Of a DNA stretch of 6,760 bases, positions 4,782-6,760 are shown piece by piece. The first letter of the stretch is position 1. Each line of letters starts with the position of its first letter. The DNA comes from Actinomycetota bacterium. Lineage in GTDB: Bacteria > Actinomycetota > Acidimicrobiia > Acidimicrobiales > GCA-2861595. The position numbers and the translations under genes were made by a program. The stretch covers positions 1 through 6,760 of the forward strand of contig JADDQT010000111.1 of assembly GCA_016781225.1 (NCBI GenBank), in the 5' to 3' direction. The notes beneath the pieces are model-generated. The model was given only the letters and a program-made list of their open reading frames with translations. It searched no databases and was not told the origin of the DNA.

Positions 4782-5564
4782 CTACATCTCGTCCCTCAGC
4801 TCCTCGAACGCGGCCTGGTCGGGCGCCACGAACGGCTCCATTGTGCAGACCTCGGCCATGGCCCGCACCAGCGTGGCGGTGTGCCCGTGGGAAAGAACGC
4901 CATGGGAGCTCAACAGCAGCTCGGGGTCCAGCCGGAGCAGCTCGGAGAGGGCGCGGTCGAGGGTCGGCCGCTCCAAGAGGCTGACCCAGGGGTGGTTCAG
5001 GCGGTTGAAGTCAACGAAGCCCGACCGCAGGTCGGCGTCGGATACCTCGGAGAGATCGTGGACCAGCTCGGGAAGGTAGGCGCCGAAGGCGTCGGCGGTG
5101 ATGGCCACGCCCGTGCCGGGGTCGTGGAGGCCGACGGTGCCGGGCGAGTCGTACACCGGCGGGCGGAGCACGCTGAGCCGGCGGGCGCCCGTGTCGAAGG
5201 GCTGGCCCGGGTTCACCACCGTCACCCGGTCCACCGGGAGCGACCACTCCTCTTGGAGCTTGGACAGGGCCACGTAGTTGAGGGCCAGGCCAGCCTGCGG
5301 CGCGGCGTCGAGCACCCGGAGAAGGTTGCCGGCGTGGTCACGATCGTCATGGGTCAGGAAGACCCAAGCCAGCTGGTCGGGCTCGACCAGCGACCAGAGG
5401 GCGGTGAGGAAGTCGTCGCCCTCAGTGGCCAGGCCGGTGTCCACCAGGACGGGACGGTCGTCGGCGATGAGGAAGGCGTTCACGGGAAGCACGCCGAACC
5501 CCGGCGCCTCCTCCGAGGACGGCAGTACGTGGATGTCACCGGCGGCCCGGTAGGGCGACTCCAT
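4782..5564 (-). CDS. MBL-fold protein, flavodiiron/ODP-like diiron domain
   Basis: A 260-residue metallo-beta-lactamase-fold protein without a flavodoxin or other extra domain. Visible in order are VLVDTG (39-44), THDDRDHAG (71-79), PPVYDSPGT (135-143), ITADAFGA (155-162) and SSHG (219-222). The first metal motif is HxDxDH (H72, D74, D76, H77) rather than HxHxDH. The YDSP...TADAFGA arrangement resembles the PDS...NDAFG block of flavodiiron proteins (oxygen or NO reductases) and oxygen-binding diiron proteins, with D158 and H221 as the later ligands. The His that precedes PDS in flavodiiron proteins is P136 here by eye alignment, so one ligand seems missing. It may be an oxygen/redox-binding protein or a hydrolase; substrate unknown. 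The start ATG 5564 shares its A with the methyltransferase stop (TGATG) and has no clear ribosome site, so translation is probably coupled. It is cytoplasmic, with no signal peptide. Confidence 0.82.
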   Translation of the reverse strand: MESPYRAAGDIHVLPSSEEAPGFGVLPVNAFLIADDRPVLVDTGLATEGDDFLTALWSLVEPDQLAWVFLTHDDRDHAGNLLRVLDAAPQAGLALNYVALSKLQEEWSLPVDRVTVVNPGQPFDTGARRLSVLRPPVYDSPGTVGLHDPGTGVAITADAFGAYLPELVHDLSEVSDADLRSGFVDFNRLNHPWVSLLERPTLDRALSELLRLDPELLLSSHGVLSHGHTATLVRAMAEVCTMEPFVAPDQAAFEELRDEM

Positions 5565-6295
5565 CAGCCGTAGACGGATACGTGCATGTTGCTAGTGGCG
5601 ACGAACGGCGTCTTGTCCCACCAGCCCCACCGGTCTTGCAGCCGCAGGCCGGCCAGGCGAGCCATCAGGTCCAGCTCGGACGGCCAGGCGTAGCGGTGGT
5701 TCACGGGGTGGAGGCGCACACCGGTATTCCTGAGGTGCACCTGGGTGGTATTGATCCGCTGCCGGACGGGGTCGTGCTCGGCCAGCACGAGGGCGACCCG
5801 CTTGTCGCTGATGCTGCGGGGACGCACGCTCGGACCGTCTCTGAACTGGACCACGTCGGGGACCCACGCGTCGAGCACGAAGCGCCCTCCCGGCGCCAGA
5901 TGGGAGGCGGCGTTGGCGAAGCAACGCACCTGGGCGTCCTGGTCGGGCAGGGCGTAGATGGTGTTCACGGCAAGGATCACCAGCGAGAACGTGCCGGGGA
6001 CGGAGACCTCGGCGAAGTCGCCGACGACCACGGGCATGTCGGCTCCACCGGGCTTGGCCCGGAGCAGGGCGACCATCTCCTCGGACGCCTCGACCCCGTG
6101 AACCTCGAGGCCGGTCCGGGCGAGCGGCAGGGCCAGGCGGCCGGTACCGATCCCGAGCTCGAGCACGGGACCACCGGCAGCGAGCTCGGTCAGGCACGCG
6201 ACGGCGGTGTCCGTCTCGAACATGTCGTCGTAGAGCTCGTCGTATTCGTCGGCGATCTCGGTGCCGTACGCGGTCGGGTCGTAGGCGTCGTCCAC
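5564..6295 (-). CDS. Class I SAM-dependent methyltransferase
   Basis: The 243-residue protein has a Rossmann-fold methyltransferase domain at about residues 40-145. Motif I is VLELGIGTGRL (44-54, SAM-binding glycines), motif II VHGVEASEEM (65-74, E69 for the SAM ribose), motif III VVVGDF (89-94, D93), then FSLVILAVNTIYAL (103-116) and LAPGGRFVLDAW (133-144). The region 145-243 is a beta-rich cap ending in a Trp-rich segment (WGWWDKTP), which may determine substrate; no substrate can be named. The start is GTG 6295, preceded by GAGGAG at five bases, the best ribosome site in the window; an in-frame TTG at 6373 would overlap the neighbouring remnant. The acidic N-terminal stretch with repeated Tyr (DEYDELYDD) is typical of small-molecule methyltransferases of this kind. 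It is the first gene of a two-gene unit with the MBL protein, overlapping it by one base, so both products probably act in the same process. Confidence 0.88.
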   Translation of the reverse strand: MDDAYDPTAYGTEIADEYDELYDDMFETDTAVACLTELAAGGPVLELGIGTGRLALPLARTGLEVHGVEASEEMVALLRAKPGGADMPVVVGDFAEVSVPGTFSLVILAVNTIYALPDQDAQVRCFANAASHLAPGGRFVLDAWVPDVVQFRDGPSVRPRSISDKRVALVLAEHDPVRQRINTTQVHLRNTGVRLHPVNHRYAWPSELDLMARLAGLRLQDRWGWWDKTPFVATSNMHVSVYG

Positions 6296-6300
6296 CGGTT

Positions 6301-6306
6301 CTCCTC
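6301..6306 (-). promoter_or_regulatory. Ribosome-binding site of the methyltransferase gene
   Basis: On the minus strand this is GAGGAG, five bases before the GTG at 6295. It fixes the start and rules out the longer TTG-initiated frame. Confidence 0.7.
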
Positions 6307-6314
6307 GGTCGTAG

Positions 6315-6633
6315 GTGATCGAGCCCCGGACGGGCCGGCTCGCTCCGGAGCCCACCCTAAGCGGCTCGGGCAACTACGGGGCCCACTTCGCCGTCGGGGC
6401 CGGGTGGGGCGCCACCCACAGCCTCGTGGCGCGAGGCGGCCTGCGCTGGCAGAGCGCGGTGGCCGCCGCGTTCGGGCTCATGTGGACCAGCGACGTGCTG
6501 ATGATGGCCGCCCTGGGGCCTCGACGATCCTCCGTGGCGCTGGTCGGGAAAGGACCTCGTCGTCGACGTGGTGGACAAGCTCGTACTGGCCGAGGCCACG
6601 GCGCTCGCCTACGACCGCCTGACGCCTTCGTAG
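6315..6633 (+). pseudogene. Frameshifted, 5'-truncated remnant of a membrane protein gene
   Basis: Two plus-strand frames join into one sensible protein. The first, open from 6315 and recognisable from about 6363, reads GSGNYGAHFAVGAGWGA and on through FGLMWTSDVLMMAALG. At the GGGG run (6515-6518) it must drop one base to continue as LDDPPWRWSGKDLVVD, then DKLVLAEATALAYDRL to a TAG at 6631-6633. The joined product, with Gly/Ala-rich hydrophobic stretches, a 'sD...ALGl.dPp.W' segment and a conserved-looking C-terminal helix, resembles the C-terminal half of small actinobacterial membrane proteins of unknown function; the expected N-terminal half is absent and no good start is seen. The codon bias on both sides of the shift is typical of the genome. 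The extra G may be a real mutation or a sequencing/assembly error in a homopolymer. It is divergent from the methyltransferase gene and its open frame abuts that gene's leader. Confidence 0.6.
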
Positions 6634-6719
6634 CCTCCTGGGCCGCGGTCCCTTACAAAGCGACGAACACGGCGGCGAGGGCTGGGGCACCGGCCGTGAT
6701 GCGCGGTAAGACTGCTGCC

Positions 6720-6760
6720 GTGGCCGACTTCCTGCAGTTCGCCTATGCCGCCGCCGAGAA
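6720..6760 (+). CDS. Possible gene start running off the right edge
   Basis: From GTG 6720 the frame reads VADFLQFAYAAAE and stays open to the end of the window; an in-frame ATG at 6699 would add seven residues. Thirteen residues are too few to identify a family. Ribosome sites are weak for both starts. The rest of the stretch 6634-6719 shows no gene or clear terminator. Confidence 0.35.
   Translation, partial: MADFLQFAYAAAE

Noticed and set aside
6296..6373. Extended N-terminus of the methyltransferase from TTG 6373
   Set aside because: GTG 6295 has a strong GAGGAG site at ideal spacing, and the extension overlaps the divergent remnant.
5582..6622. 346-residue plus-strand frame opposite the methyltransferase
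   Set aside because: It is Gly/His/Val-rich low-information sequence, antisense to a well-supported methyltransferase; the only real plus-strand coding signal, after 6360, is in other frames.
6634..6719. Promoter or terminator between the remnant and the right-edge frame
   Set aside because: No -35/-10 pair with acceptable spacing and no stem followed by a T-tract could be found.

Overview
The window is high-GC DNA with strongly G/C-biased third codon positions, several GTG starts and at least one start that looks leaderless. A split, heterodimeric-type lycopene cyclase (two ~105-residue CrtYc/CrtYd-like proteins) points to an actinobacterium. An Acidimicrobiia-like or other deep actinobacterial lineage is a guess. 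No rRNA, tRNA, CRISPR array, transposase or integrase was seen.

Left part (11-3151): three tightly overlapping minus-strand genes encode the late steps of cyclic carotenoid and xanthophyll synthesis: crtYc, crtYd (two lycopene cyclase subunits) and crtZ (carotene hydroxylase). They are joined by GTGA and ATGA overlaps and probably translationally coupled. About 50 bp away, divergently, lies a complete dxs, the first enzyme of the MEP isoprenoid pathway. Precursor supply and carotenoid end-steps therefore share one short intergenic control region.

Middle part (3152-4771): a hairpin 32 bases after dxs could be a terminator or an operator. A small Cys-rich reading frame follows, with a possible CxxC...H zinc site. 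Next is a minus-strand MerR-family regulator with an unusual Cys/His set. Its promoter has a MerR-type 20-bp spacer containing a perfect 6-3-6 dyad, and the transcript appears to start at the GTG codon. Divergent from it is a membrane-anchored or secreted YceI-family (lipocalin-like, polyisoprenoid-binding type) protein.

Right part (4772-6760): a minus-strand pair encodes a class I SAM-dependent methyltransferase and, sharing one base (TGATG), an MBL-fold protein that resembles a stand-alone flavodiiron/ODP-type diiron domain lacking one expected His ligand. To the right is a plus-strand gene remnant, apparently 5'-truncated and carrying a +1 frameshift in a GGGG run. A possible gene start runs off the right edge.

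I see no convincing novel multi-gene system. The items most worth checking are the MerR promoter/regulator pair, the hairpin plus small Cys-rich ORF, the altered metal ligands of the MBL protein, and the frameshifted remnant.
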